The position numbers were made by a program, and so were the translations under genes. A stretch of DNA of 64,000 nucleotides from Amia ocellicauda (Eukaryota > Chordata > Actinopteri > Amiiformes > Amiidae), in contig NC_089857.1 in NCBI RefSeq assembly GCF_036373705.1, positions 29,060,284 to 29,124,283 on the forward strand. Direction: 5' to 3'. Positions 36,501 through 46,774 of this stretch are shown here, one piece after another; the first letter of the stretch is position 1; every line of letters starts with the position of its first letter. The notes under the pieces are model-generated. The model saw only the letters and a program-made list of their open reading frames with translations, made no database searches and was not told the DNA's origin.

Positions 36501-38071
36501 CCTCTCAGCCGAGTAATATTGTCCAAACTACTTAACTGCTAGTTACATTGATTTAGAAGAGTTGCTTGGATGATATTCATAATTTCTTACTGATTTCCTC
36601 CTGATTATATGCACCTCAGTGATCATTGTGCTGTCAGGACTAATATCAGTATTGCACCTGCTATGCCTAGAGTCGTGTAACTGGATTTCTTTTCCTGTAA
36701 AGTTCCTGGCAGCGGAACAACGTGACAACTCAGATGCTAATGTCTGAAGCTGTTACCGTTAGAGCTGTTAATTGTCTGGCCTATAAAAAGATAAGCAGAC
36801 AAGATAGAGAATCATCTCACATCAGTGTAAATTTAACTTAGATCGTAGAAAAACGCATACATTATTAACTACTTCTATAAACTGTAGTGATGTGTAACTC
36901 ATTGGGGGTGTCCCTGAACAGGCACTATATATTAATTAAGGGAGTTTTGTATAACCACCAGCAGCAGCTGAAGCTGTTCTCATTAAATGTAATGAATTAA
37001 TTTAGCTCCCTAGGCACACAAGCAAGTACATTCTTAACTTTACACAGTGCTGTCAGTAGCACGCATTTTCACTCAAGCTTTCACTGCAACTTTGTAACCC
37101 AACTGAAGACTGTTAGTGTTGTACAAATCTGATGTCTGCTGTGTGATTGGAGTTGTCCTGGAAAGGGTTAACTTCCAGGCGGGAGGTGAGTTCTGGTCTG
37201 AGAGAGACTTAGAAGTGGTTAATGTTCATGTTTGTGGAAAAAAGGTTAAGACACACTAAACGTGGTGCTAGTTTATAAGACAGTCTTGTCTGCTTTATTC
37301 TCAGCCAAAACATAACATAACAGGAGTGGCACCTAACCTGCTCAGCTCTTCCCTCCTTGTCCCGTAGTTCATTCAGTGGAACATCCACCGCAGTGGGGTG
37401 AAGCAGTCTGAGTATTCCCTGCCCCAGGACGCCACGGGCCCCTTTGTGCTCTCAGGGTACAGTGGGTACAAGCAGGTGCAAGTCCCAAGGGGGCGGTTGT
37501 TTGCCTTCGATTCAGAGGGGAACCACGTACTGACCTGTTCCAGCACCGGAGGACTCATCTACAGGGTAAGATTATCCCCTGAGGATGGTGGGTATAACAA
37601 TGTAGCATGGACCTGTTGTAGTGACGTGCCTCCCCAAGACAACAAAGCGTCTCGAAGCCTTGGTTTTTGGCTTCATGTTTTTTTGTGCTCATTCTGGGCT
37701 GTGTAGATAGGGCTCTGGGGGGGGGTATATGTGATAGAGGTTCAAATCTGAGGTCTGATGTGCTTATGCCAATATGCCCAAACGCAAGGGTTCGCAACAC
37801 GTTGAACCGCTTCCTGGAAAGATTTGTATCCGTACCTCAGCAGGCACGTTGCACGGTAACCTTCAGTGAGCAAAAGCCTAAAAGAGTGTCTGCTTCCCTA
37901 CAGCTGAACGATGGGGAGAGTGGCCTGGAGAGTGTGCTACCTCTGGGGGGCCACAAAGCGCCCGTGGTCACAGTGGACTGGTGCACTGCCATGGACTGTG
38001 GCACCTGCCTCACTGCCTCTATGGACGGCAAGATCAAACTGAGCACACTGCTGGCACAGAAATCCTACTAG
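24551..38071 (+). CDS. WDR91: WDR91, WD repeat-containing protein 91 (endosome maturation)
   Basis: Fifteen coding exons: 24551-24673, 25109-25288, 25562-25781, 26632-26705, 27113-27222, 28109-28280, 30447-30602, 31661-31836, 32335-32485, 33392-33486, 35208-35367, 35958-36066, 36377-36489, 37368-37565, 37904-38071. Phases close to 734 codons; human WDR91 is about 747. The N-terminal third is helical ([12 protein letters not shown]..., [31 protein letters not shown]). A polar linker follows, then a WD-repeat propeller from about exon 8 to the end ([39 protein letters not shown]). In mammals WDR91 binds Rab7 and, with WDR81, lowers endosomal PI3P during early-to-late conversion. The least certain joint is exon 3 to 4, where the model gives HSMHILLVLLSF against human CMPVPVILNF. 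Transposons occupy introns 6 and 10. Confidence 0.95.
27223..27473 (+). promoter_or_regulatory. Possible intronic 3' end in WDR91 intron 5
   Basis: If the donor at 27223 is not used, the frame reads Leu then TGA immediately, and an AATAAA follows at 27468-27473. This would give a truncated protein ending after the N-terminal helical region. Sequence possibility only. Confidence 0.25.
28904..30129 (+). mobile_element. Tc1-like element in WDR91 intron 6, nearly intact
   Basis: Ends start CACTCACCTAAAGGATTATT and are inverted at 30104-30127, flanked by TA. Full length at about 1.2 kb. It lies in the same orientation as WDR91, between exons 6 and 7. Confidence 0.92.
29057..30095 (+). pseudogene. 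Tc1 transposase with one frameshift
   Basis: The frame opening near 29057 ([15 protein letters not shown]...) covers the paired helix-turn-helix DNA-binding region and reaches the first catalytic Asp in AWSDESRF. It then breaks at a T4 run at 29528-29531, where one extra T moves the reading frame. The other frame carries the rest to 30095, with the second Asp in [11 protein letters not shown] and the Glu in NPIEHLWD. Its end, KVKGGQTQY, is the normal family C-terminus. Apart from this single base it appears complete, which suggests recent activity. Confidence 0.88.
30985..31355 (+). repeat. LINE fragment (jockey/L2-like) in WDR91 intron 7
   Basis: A reverse transcriptase snippet ([18 protein letters not shown], 31010-31065) is joined directly to the C-terminal block of the same protein class ([19 protein letters not shown], about 31125-31260). 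Most of the polymerase is deleted between them. It ends in a GGTCAAATGGCCTCCTCTC-type tail common at LINE 3' ends in fish. Dead fragment. Confidence 0.75.
32551..32653. repeat. Small GC-rich MITE-like repeat in WDR91 intron 9
   Basis: A GC-rich island of about 100 bp in AT-rich intron starts CAGTATTTCCCC and ends GGGGAAACGCC, so its ends are imperfect inverted copies. A hAT-type MITE is plausible but the family is uncertain. Confidence 0.4.
33771..33869. repeat. Long near-perfect hairpin inside the IR/DR Tc1 element
   Basis: The arm 33771-33818 is repeated inverted at about 33824-33869 with a loop of only a few bases; the shared core includes GAGCTGAGATTAGGAGCACT and its complement. It ends about 40 bases before the transposase ATG, so it could affect its expression or generate small RNAs. 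Confidence 0.85.
33911..34923 (+). pseudogene. Tc1 transposase with one frameshift (IR/DR element)
   Basis: The ATG at 33911 starts a frame with an N-terminal helix-turn-helix region ([20 protein letters not shown]), a basic linker, and the first catalytic Asp in VLWSDETK. It runs to about 34615, where one G appears to be missing from a GGATGG-TATTCC stretch. The other frame continues 34615-34923 with the second Asp in [11 protein letters not shown] and the Glu in NPIENLW, ending NRGFATKY. With that single base change the enzyme is otherwise complete. Overlapping minus-strand open frames are shadows. Confidence 0.9.
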
Positions 38072-39711
38072 AACCCCTGCTGGACACGTAACAAATGTGG
38101 GCCACAGCCAAGTAGATCTACTGTGTCTCATTGCCGTCTGACTGCGGCCATCTTTGATTACACTTCACATAAGTAATGACTAAAATGTCCTAAACATTCT
38201 TAGCTGGTATGTTTTGCTTTTGCTGCCTTGATGTTTACTTTTGTTTTGTCAGCTGTAGCCTGACATTCGCTACATCTTGTTCTGTTAGTAAATTAGTTTA
38301 CTAATATCATATGTAATGTTTGTAAATGTACAGCGCAAATGGGTACTTGTGCCACTAAAAAGCTTCCTCTAAAACAGTTTTTCTGTGTTTTCCATGATTG
38401 TTTGGACTCATTCAGATTGTCCCTGGTGAGGTATTAATTTATATTGGTTAGAAGAGAGAGATGTGTCACTGATGTAATTGGTTTAACTTGAGGCCTCAGT
38501 AAAAATGGCCACGATATACACTTGTCCTTTAAATCAAGAAAATAATGTCTCTGAAAGAAAAGAAAAGCATATCTGACAAATGCCAAAAATCAATCCGTTC
38601 AAAGCGATGGTGTGTAGGACAAACCTTGGCCTTCGTAATTGCTGCAACCCTTCTGATCGATGATTTGGAGAAAACCAAAATCTCTTTATATAATCTCTCT
38701 ACATAGCACAAGTACAATTCATTACAAGGGTAAGGAGATTAGTCCTGTATGTTTTAGTTATATAGTGTATTTTACTTATAAGGAACAACCATCATAACCA
38801 TTTAAGGAGTAGGTTTTCAATTACTTTTGATGGCAAAAATGTATCAATATATTGTGAATTTAGCCTTTAAATCAGGAATAGTATAGTCTTCACAGAGGGC
38901 AACCCTGGTCCAACATCATTGATGAATCACTAGAGTCAGTGGTCAATTGGTTTGGTTTTTGTGCATAATTCACCTGAATAATGAAGGAAATACTCAAGAG
39001 ATGCAAACTCTTGTCAGTAATTTATTTTTTGAAATGATACAGGTAATAGAACATTGTAAGCACATTTGTAAACAGCTTTTTAAGCAAATAGAATTAGAAA
39101 TGGAGAACTGCAATTTGCCACCTATAATCTAACTTCTAAGCTCATCGGTCTTAATCCTTTCATGGTCTTGTACATTCTACATAAACCAGCATGTGTACAC
39201 AAGGAATGAGTAAAGCATTTTGATGCCCACCACAGGTAGTAATAAAAAACTTCAGTTATTAACAACAGAATAATCAAAAAGATGCCTGCAGGGTTATAAA
39301 GACAAGCTGTGCTCACCCAGCTGTAATAGAGGGAACGTAATAATACCTTTGATATGGAAGCAATATTTCCAGAGGAGGTTAAAAACAGCACTGTTACATG
39401 ATGACTTATCAAAATGTGACTGACTGCCATCCTCACACAAGAGTGAAGTCTCACTACAGGTTCATCCTTCTGAATCACGAAATACACAGGAATGTGAGAA
39501 AAAACGTCAAAGATTGTCTGCAGCTTGTTCCTTATAGGTATGTTTGTTTACCACAGCATCCAAAACTTACATGACATTGGAATAATAAGGTATGAAGCCT
39601 AGGATAATATAAAGTACATTGTTGCTTGGCGTGGTTGAGATTGCTCCATCTTAATGAAATGCTATGAATTTAGTCAAGCTATTATTTTGTGGACTGCTGC
39701 CACATGCTAGT
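38072..39711. other. WDR91 3' UTR and intergenic DNA; bicupin 3' UTR
   Basis: No coding exon seen. WDR91 and the minus-strand bicupin gene face each other here, with stop codons about 1.6 kb apart. TTTATT at 39021-39026 reads as AATAAA on the minus strand and may end the bicupin transcript. I see no canonical AATAAA close downstream of WDR91. Confidence 0.5.
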
Positions 39712-42700
39712 TTAAGGCAAGTTAATGTCTTGGCGAGTCTTGAAGATGGGGATTTTCTGGAACTCACTTTGCTTCTTCCTGAAAAGCTGGGCTAATATGA
39801 AGTCTGCTGTGGACTGGAAGTAGATGTTCATGTTCATGGTTTGCAGCTGTCAAAAAGAAATAAATACATAATCATTAAAAAAAAGGAGAAAACTGCACAG
39901 GTCTTTCAATGTAAAACAAAATATGGCATAAGAACAATTCTAGTCCACAGTTCCTTCCCCAGGCATACCCTGAAAACACAAGAGTTTCCACATAAAGAAC
40001 GAGCTATCCAAGTGCCTACTTACCTCATTGCCAGTACTGTAGCCAATGACCAGAAACAAATCCTCCTTGCATTTGCTCTTCATGTAGTGTTGAGTCCCAC
40101 GAGGGAAGAAAAAGACGTCTCCCTTCTTAATGTCGAAGTCGGCCACACCTCTGTCTATGACACCAACCTGCAATACAAGTGCATTTTCTTTTTCAATAAC
40201 AGATCTGACCACTGTCTTGCTCCATTAAAGTTGCATATGGAGCACAATAAGGGGACAGGTCTTTTTCATTTTCATTTATGTGGAACTGGGGACGTTGTAT
40301 AATTAACAGTTCCAATCCAGTAGTGTGTATTTAAAAGGGAGGTAGAATTCCAGTCCCCAAGGGCCACAATGTGTTTAAGCTTTCATCACACAAATTTGCA
40401 AATTTATTACATGAATGATTTAATTGTACCCTTTTGCAGCTCTTTATCCCAAGTTTTATACTGCTCCTTATGAAATGCCTTCAAATAAAAAACAACAACC
40501 GCAACATGGAAATTGTTTAACTGTAAATGAAGTGTGTAGTCTATGTGTATTGAGTGTATGGGACTTTATGTGTGTCCTTTGCTCGTGAGTTACATCAGTA
40601 CTTGGCTTCCTGAAGCTGACACACAAGTGGTTTACCACTGTCTGTATCTCCTTTCAACACAAACAGAAAAGACGTCCTTCCCTACCGTCCCACAGCCACT
40701 CAGCACATATCCCATCTCATTGGCATTGCCATGGAAGTGGGGCTGCCTCATGCCATTAGTGAAGATCCTCATTGTCGCAATGGTCACTGTGTCTTCATGC
40801 TGTGGGTTGAGAAATCAAACGCTTATCTTTAAATCATTCAGTGGGGAGAATGAACTCCCCACATGTTAGAAAAGGATAATATTAAAATATACAAATAAAG
40901 AGAGTTGAGATCACAAATCATCAAATCTTTGCGTTAGTATTTAGTCCAGGGTGCATTTGAAATGACAAACTACAGCAACCAAGAATGGTGATGGTCCTCC
41001 AGTAATAAACAGTACTATATTATATATTACAAGGCAGATGCTTGTAAGACTACAATGAAATAAGGAGGTGCCACACGCGTAAATACCCAAGTAATCAACT
41101 TCCAACTGGATTCCCTTAATGAAGTACAATAATACAATTTAATACAATACAGATTTATCATGTGCATTTAGTCAAGACCTCAAGGTGCTTCACGTAAAAT
41201 TACAATGCTGACTCAAGGAAACTGGTCTTAAGCCAAGATTTTAAAACAGACCAAAATGCAGTCTGATATAATTTGACACAATTCCATAAAAAAGCAACAA
41301 ATGATCAGCTAATGGTCTAACAGTAATAGTTTCTTAAATTCTACTATTATGAATTGCAAACGAGCCTGTCTGCTTTCACAACACTAATTTTATTTATTTA
41401 TTTGGGGTTTTACTTTGTGAGGATGTGGTTTGAGAAACAGTCTTTTGAGTGTTTTAATCTCTAATATTTGTTTCATAGGCAAATGAATAAATAAATGTTC
41501 TGTAGAAAAAAAACAGGAAGAAAGGGTATTGGCCTGTTTTAGTGCATCTTTATGGGATAACATTGGTGGTTTCAATCTAAAGATGAAGGTAAGGAACTTT
41601 TGACCAGTTTAAGCAACACGGAGCACAACTACACAGACAGGAAATGAGCAAAGCGTCTGGATCAGGAGCCAGGCACGAAAGCAAACAAGACAGATCCCAA
41701 TCTCCCACTAAAGACTAACAGCAAAACCAGAAAACCAACAGTCTTGTGACTACACTACACCACACACCGCATTTTGTGTTAAAACTTTGATATACAATAA
41801 ATAAATGTTTCACTTTCTGTTGTAATGTTTTTATCTGTAAAAGGAGTTACTGAAATAGCAAGGTCATATCATTTTGGTGCCTTGTGAGTGGTGACAGAAT
41901 CAAGTCAGGTGAATAAAACACAGCTCTGAAGTGCAGGGGCAGGGACAGCAGTGGGTGTCCATTTTCACCCCAGTGAAAACTGAGCTAGCTGACAATTTCT
42001 CACTGATCTGACTATCGATTGTCTTATTCGTTATCTTATGAGAAGGGTAACGGATGCGAGTAATCTGCCCCATAACTGTTGCTGAATTGCAACTGAGACT
42101 TGAGGAAACACCAATTGGAAGCCTTGATCTAAAAGTACAATCTGTTCCCTTCTTTTTTCTTTTTAAAGAAATATACCCATATTGATTATTAATGAAAATG
42201 AAATATTTCCCTTATAGAAAAGAGCATGACTAATGTAATTTATTTCACTACCAAAATCAAACTGCATGCTTTTTCTGTTTTTAATAAAATAGTGCCTGAG
42301 GGTAACTCCACAAGCTCTGTCTAAATAGTTTTAAATGCTAATAAACCTGCTTGTTGTTTTGCATTTGCTTGAATATGTATTTCATGAAGAGCTGTGGAAT
42401 GGTTATATATGGGTGTATAGTGTTGCAGCTACTTGGAAATTAATTTCACCATTAATTTGTTATCGTGACATTTTCTACTACAGGAACTTATAAAACATCT
42501 GCCTGTAATAACAGAAAAGGTCCAGTCCCTTTCTGTGTTTATTTGATATCCCCAAATGAGTGAGATCTCACTGAAACGCTGTCATTACATTTTTGGTAAA
42601 GGTGTAACAAGTAGACTCTAACATGGTGATATTCCTATGCACTTAATATATTGAACTAATCCTTGAGAAACTGAATAGCAGAGTTTCTCTGATCATAAAG

Positions 42701-45535
42701 CAGTCTTACCTCGTGGAGGGATTTAGCAAATACTTTTTCATTGGGTGAACTCCAAGTTGATTTCTTTAAATATCTTGCCCACTGCATCACTCCACCTGGG
42801 TACCTGAACTGCTTTGAAGCTAAAAGAGGCAGAATAATTTAAATCATCATCATCATCCTCATTATTTTTATCATCTTACTTTTTATAACACCTTTGTTGT
42901 AAAAGCATCTCAAAGTGCTTTACAATATAAAGAGAACAAGAGCAATGCAAAATAAAATCAAAGAAATGGTTAGAGCATAAAATGAACTATTCAAGCTGGA
43001 TTTGGAATAATCATGTTGCCTTATATAAGGAAAAAGGAAAGCAGATTTGTACCTTTGAGATCAAAGAAGTACCTCCAAACTAGGAAATTCTGGGACTGTA
43101 TGTAACTGGCTTTGTTCACCAGCTCTTTGAGATTAGGAGGAAGATTGACAGCCTGGTTCTCTTTGGGCTGCTTGAAGGACTTGATAAAATTGATCCCACC
43201 CTTAGGCTGGAATCAGAAGAAAAAGTCAGGATTTGCAGTAGCTTTATAAATCAGTTTCTCAAAGAACTGTAGTTTCAAATCTCTATTCCAGAATGACCTT
43301 AGGAAATTCAAACTGATTTAAGAAAGCTATGGACTGTAAGTGGAATATATTTAAAACTATGTTAATTAACAAAATCCCATGTAATGAGAGAAAATGTATC
43401 GGCAACTAATCTTGTTTAAGCCAAATAAATCAATCAAATCAAATGCTCGGGGTTCTTTATTTCACAGGCGCAGTCAACACAGGTGCCCAGTTCTAAGATG
43501 TGTATTGTTTGGCTTTTGAGGAAGGGGGTAGATCTGGCAGTGTTGTTATGTAACTGTGACAGCTTGGGCGTCTCTGGCTCATTTTACCTTGAGGGATTGA
43601 GCGGCAATTTCTTGCGGTGTGGCGTAGAAGACATCATCCACATCCCGGGAGAGCAGCTCATCACTGGTGCTGAAGAACAGCACGAACAGGCAGTCCACAT
43701 CCCCCACACACTTCATCCAGTGCAGAGTGCCCCGGGGTAGGAAGATGACCTGTCCCACTGAGACGTTGTAGGACGTCACTTGAAAAGGAGCCGAGTCCAG
43801 GACACCAATCCATGCCTTGCCCTGATTAAAACACACAAAGCAACACAAGGTTCACACTATGCCTACGACTATGTCAGTCCTGCAGATCAATACAGTAATA
43901 CCTTAAATTAGAGAATATCTGTGACATTGAACTCTACAAGAGCAGAGATCTCATACAAACATCTGTTGTCATAAGTCAATTTTTATTTTAATAGTAATAA
44001 TAATGCCACTACTCCTAAAATAATAATTGTCAGTCTTACTGTTGCTAGGTACCCATGCTCGTTAGCATTGAAGTGCCAGTGAGGAACTCTACATCCATCA
44101 GGCTTAATCAGTAAAGTGGAGGCAATCATTTTGGCATTTTTCTCATGGATATAGTTGCCAAAGGCTTCTTCTTCCCTGGTGTCATAAGTGTTGGGGCTTT
44201 GCAGATACCTGGCCCACTGGACAACTCCGCCTTCCAATACAAATCTCTGTCAGACAGAAAAACAAGACCAGTTAGAACAGATTACCAGTTTACCAGAATT
44301 CATGATTATAAAAAAGTGGAAGACCAATTTTAGGGTGTAGCTCACAGAGAATGCAGCATTGGAAACGTAACTCCTAACTTTTTGAATTGACCCAACATTG
44401 CTGTTGCAAATTTAAGCTGCTGTACTGTGACACACATTTTGAAACCCACGTCAAAAAAGGGCTAACTATGAAAGTAAATCTAGTATTGAGTTATGGAGGC
44501 ATACATTAGTACACTAAACTATAAAGAAGCATATTATTTAAATACATATATGTATTGGAATATTGAAAAATGGCCATAAATATATTAAAATAGATGTAAA
44601 ACTATATTAAAGTAGATCTAATTAAGCACATATTCTCATAAATATATAATTTCACCAATCTCCTCTTCTAACATATTCTCTCAAACAAAATATTTAAGTT
44701 ATTGTTAATGTCAACAATAGTTCCATACCTTTGAACTGTCCATGTGATTCAGGTATTTGTATTTTGGGTCAACTGGAGCAGGGTTGCTTGGCTCCTCACT
44801 TTTCTCCCAATGACTTTCCTCCATCTGAATTTTCTCCACATGCCCTATCTCCTCACTGGGAGGTTTGAAAGTGGGAGTCAGGAGAACCACAGAGACTCCC
44901 AGCGCAATGGTAATAAAAGAGGTCAGCAGGCACACCACAAAGATCTTCATCAGGGAAATACGGATAGTCCTTATCTGAAAAAGACACTAGAATGAGCAGC
45001 CTGTTTTTGACAAAAATGAAATGGCCCCCAACCAGTGCTCTGTATTTACACTGTTACTGCTGTCCATTCATTTCAAAAACTCCGTGTTCTGAAGTAACAA
45101 AGCGAGTAAAATAATTCAGCTGAATTTCAACTGTATTTTGAGTGGCAGTCAGTAATTGCAATTGACTAATCTGTTTAGGATTTGTCAGAAATGCAGTGCA
45201 GTTTTAAAAGACCATGGACAACAATATTCATCAAGGTGATTCCTTCTAACTAAACCTCCAGCTATGCATTTCACACCCAAAGGGGAGAGCTGGTTAAAAA
45301 GTGGTTAGAAAGATCATAATGCAGAAGACTGATGATTAAACTGGAGATCTGAAGAGGTGAATAAAATCCTAAAAATACTTTTTAAAACTGGGATGTTAGT
45401 TCAGATTACCCTCTCAGCAGGAGTGATCAAGGTGTTATTGAGACTAACCTCGTTTACTGGGTCCTTTTCTCTCATTTTACTCTTGTTGTAGAGATGCACC
45501 TTGTCATTGGTGGTTTCATTACTGTTGAAGTCCAT
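39712..45535 (-). CDS. Membrane-anchored bicupin, oxalate decarboxylase-like
   Basis: Nine coding exons in gene order: 45449-45535, 44729-44974, 44040-44246, 43588-43821, 43053-43206, 42710-42819, 40686-40799, 40024-40167, 39712-39846; 476 residues, all phases consistent. Residues 1-39 are polar and basic, 40-61 form one hydrophobic segment (type II anchor), 62-111 a polar stalk. Cupin 1 has His167, His169, Glu174 (PHWHFNANEHGY) and His214 (FLPRGTLH). Cupin 2 has His367, His369, Glu374 (PHFHGNANEMGY) and His411 (FFPRGTQH). Both sets match the HxH-x4-E...H metal site of germins and bicupins such as bacterial oxalate decarboxylase, where Mn is bound. The catalytic part should face the lumen or cell exterior. 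The substrate is not known; oxalate is only a family-based guess. I recognise no vertebrate gene symbol for it. Confidence 0.88.
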
Positions 45536-45648
45536 TGCTAGGAAAACAAAAACAAAAACCAGTCACAAAGACTTACTTTCTTTTGGAAGAGATAGCAAGC
45601 AGTGTTCCGAAATTAAATGCATAAGGAAAGAAATATATCTATACTTAC

Positions 45649-45816
45649 TTGCCACTGACTGACCTGGTAAGTGATATAGTGTGGTTGTGCCTTTTAAAGC
45701 ACAGCAGAGAGATGCAATACAAAGAACTTCCCTTTGGTCAGGTTTTCAAAATTTGCAACTGCCTCCCTCTAAAAATAACCTATTGCAATATCTAACGGTT
45801 ACTGGTCTTTATAAAG
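45649..45816 (-). promoter_or_regulatory. Bicupin promoter and untranslated first exon
   Basis: On the minus strand a donor GTAAGTAT (45648 down to 45641) ends a leader exon. The acceptor TTTTCCTAG just before the ATG at 45535 completes a short intron. A TATA-like TTTATAAAG lies at 45807-45816, which would place the start near 45780. Positions of the start and leader are inferred. Confidence 0.4.
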
Positions 45817-46202
45817 ATTTATCTGGCTTTGCACTGCTGAAATCCCCCCCTTTGTAAGATAAAGACTTTCTAATTAATGCTCATTAGCATTTTATGGTTT
45901 TTTTTTTTTTCACTTAAGCATGAATTCATCAGAGCATTACGTCTCTACAACATCTTCATTGTTACAGGTCACTCGTAATCCAGATTTACAATTTGACTGC
46001 AGTTTTAAGTTGCATACCATAGGTATTTACATAAGTACCAAGCACAAGAATTAATTATCTTTTTTGACTACTATTGGTGAGGATAATATTCAATTGGAAA
46101 TAAGCAGTCTAGAAATGAAAGGTCAAATAGGTAGATGGACTGCACTTACTCTTTCATTCTCTGCTTGAACCGTCAGAGCAGGCCTGAAAATCAGGTCTTC
46201 TG

Positions 46203-46254
<52 letters not shown>

Positions 46255-46774
46255 AAGCCAGTCGCTATGTGAAGAGTGGGCTGAGAGACCCCTGACTGTA
46301 CCTAAAGAATCAGATGGCTTGAAAATGCATTTATCCCAGTAGACGTATACATCACCTTCATCTCTCTAAGGCTGATACCCAGCATGTATTTATTACTCTG
46401 GTTGAATGGTAATTGGTCATGCATATTTAGGCATCAAACTGAAATTACACTAAGTTTCCCACCTATACATACAAAATAAACTACTCTACATACCTTCTCA
46501 AAAATAAAAAAGGACAGACTTGGAGATGTTAACACACATTTATTTGATTTATATATAAAACATTTATATAAAAAATACATATATTTTTTAGTTTTAAAAA
46601 TACTTCCACAGACCTCATTAAGGCTTTTATACCATTTCAGTGTAAAATAAGAAATGGGTAATTTCAAAATGTTACAAAGTGCCTGGAATTTGCTTCAATC
46701 AACCATGCAACACTGATTTATGAGTTCAAAATTAATTTCACATAAAGATACATGTAATACATAGCATTTTCTTT
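45817..46774. other. Intergenic between bicupin promoter and LAS2 3' end
   Basis: Contains a (TA)n(CA)n microsatellite at about 46206-46254. TTTATT at 46539-46544 reads as AATAAA on the minus strand, a candidate LAS2 poly(A) signal about 230 bases past its stop. The rest is featureless AT-rich DNA. Confidence 0.5.
46206..46254. repeat. (TA)n(CA)n microsatellite
   Basis: Compound dinucleotide run, about 15 TA units followed by about 9 CA units. Confidence 0.95.

Noticed and set aside
39940-40212. Minus-strand frame read as a stand-alone small cupin
   Set aside because: Splice sites at 40167 and 40024 and continuous phase with neighbouring exons show it is exon 8 of the nine-exon bicupin.
39841-40302. 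153-codon plus-strand frame
   Set aside because: Shadow of bicupin exon 8 and flanking intron on the opposite strand.
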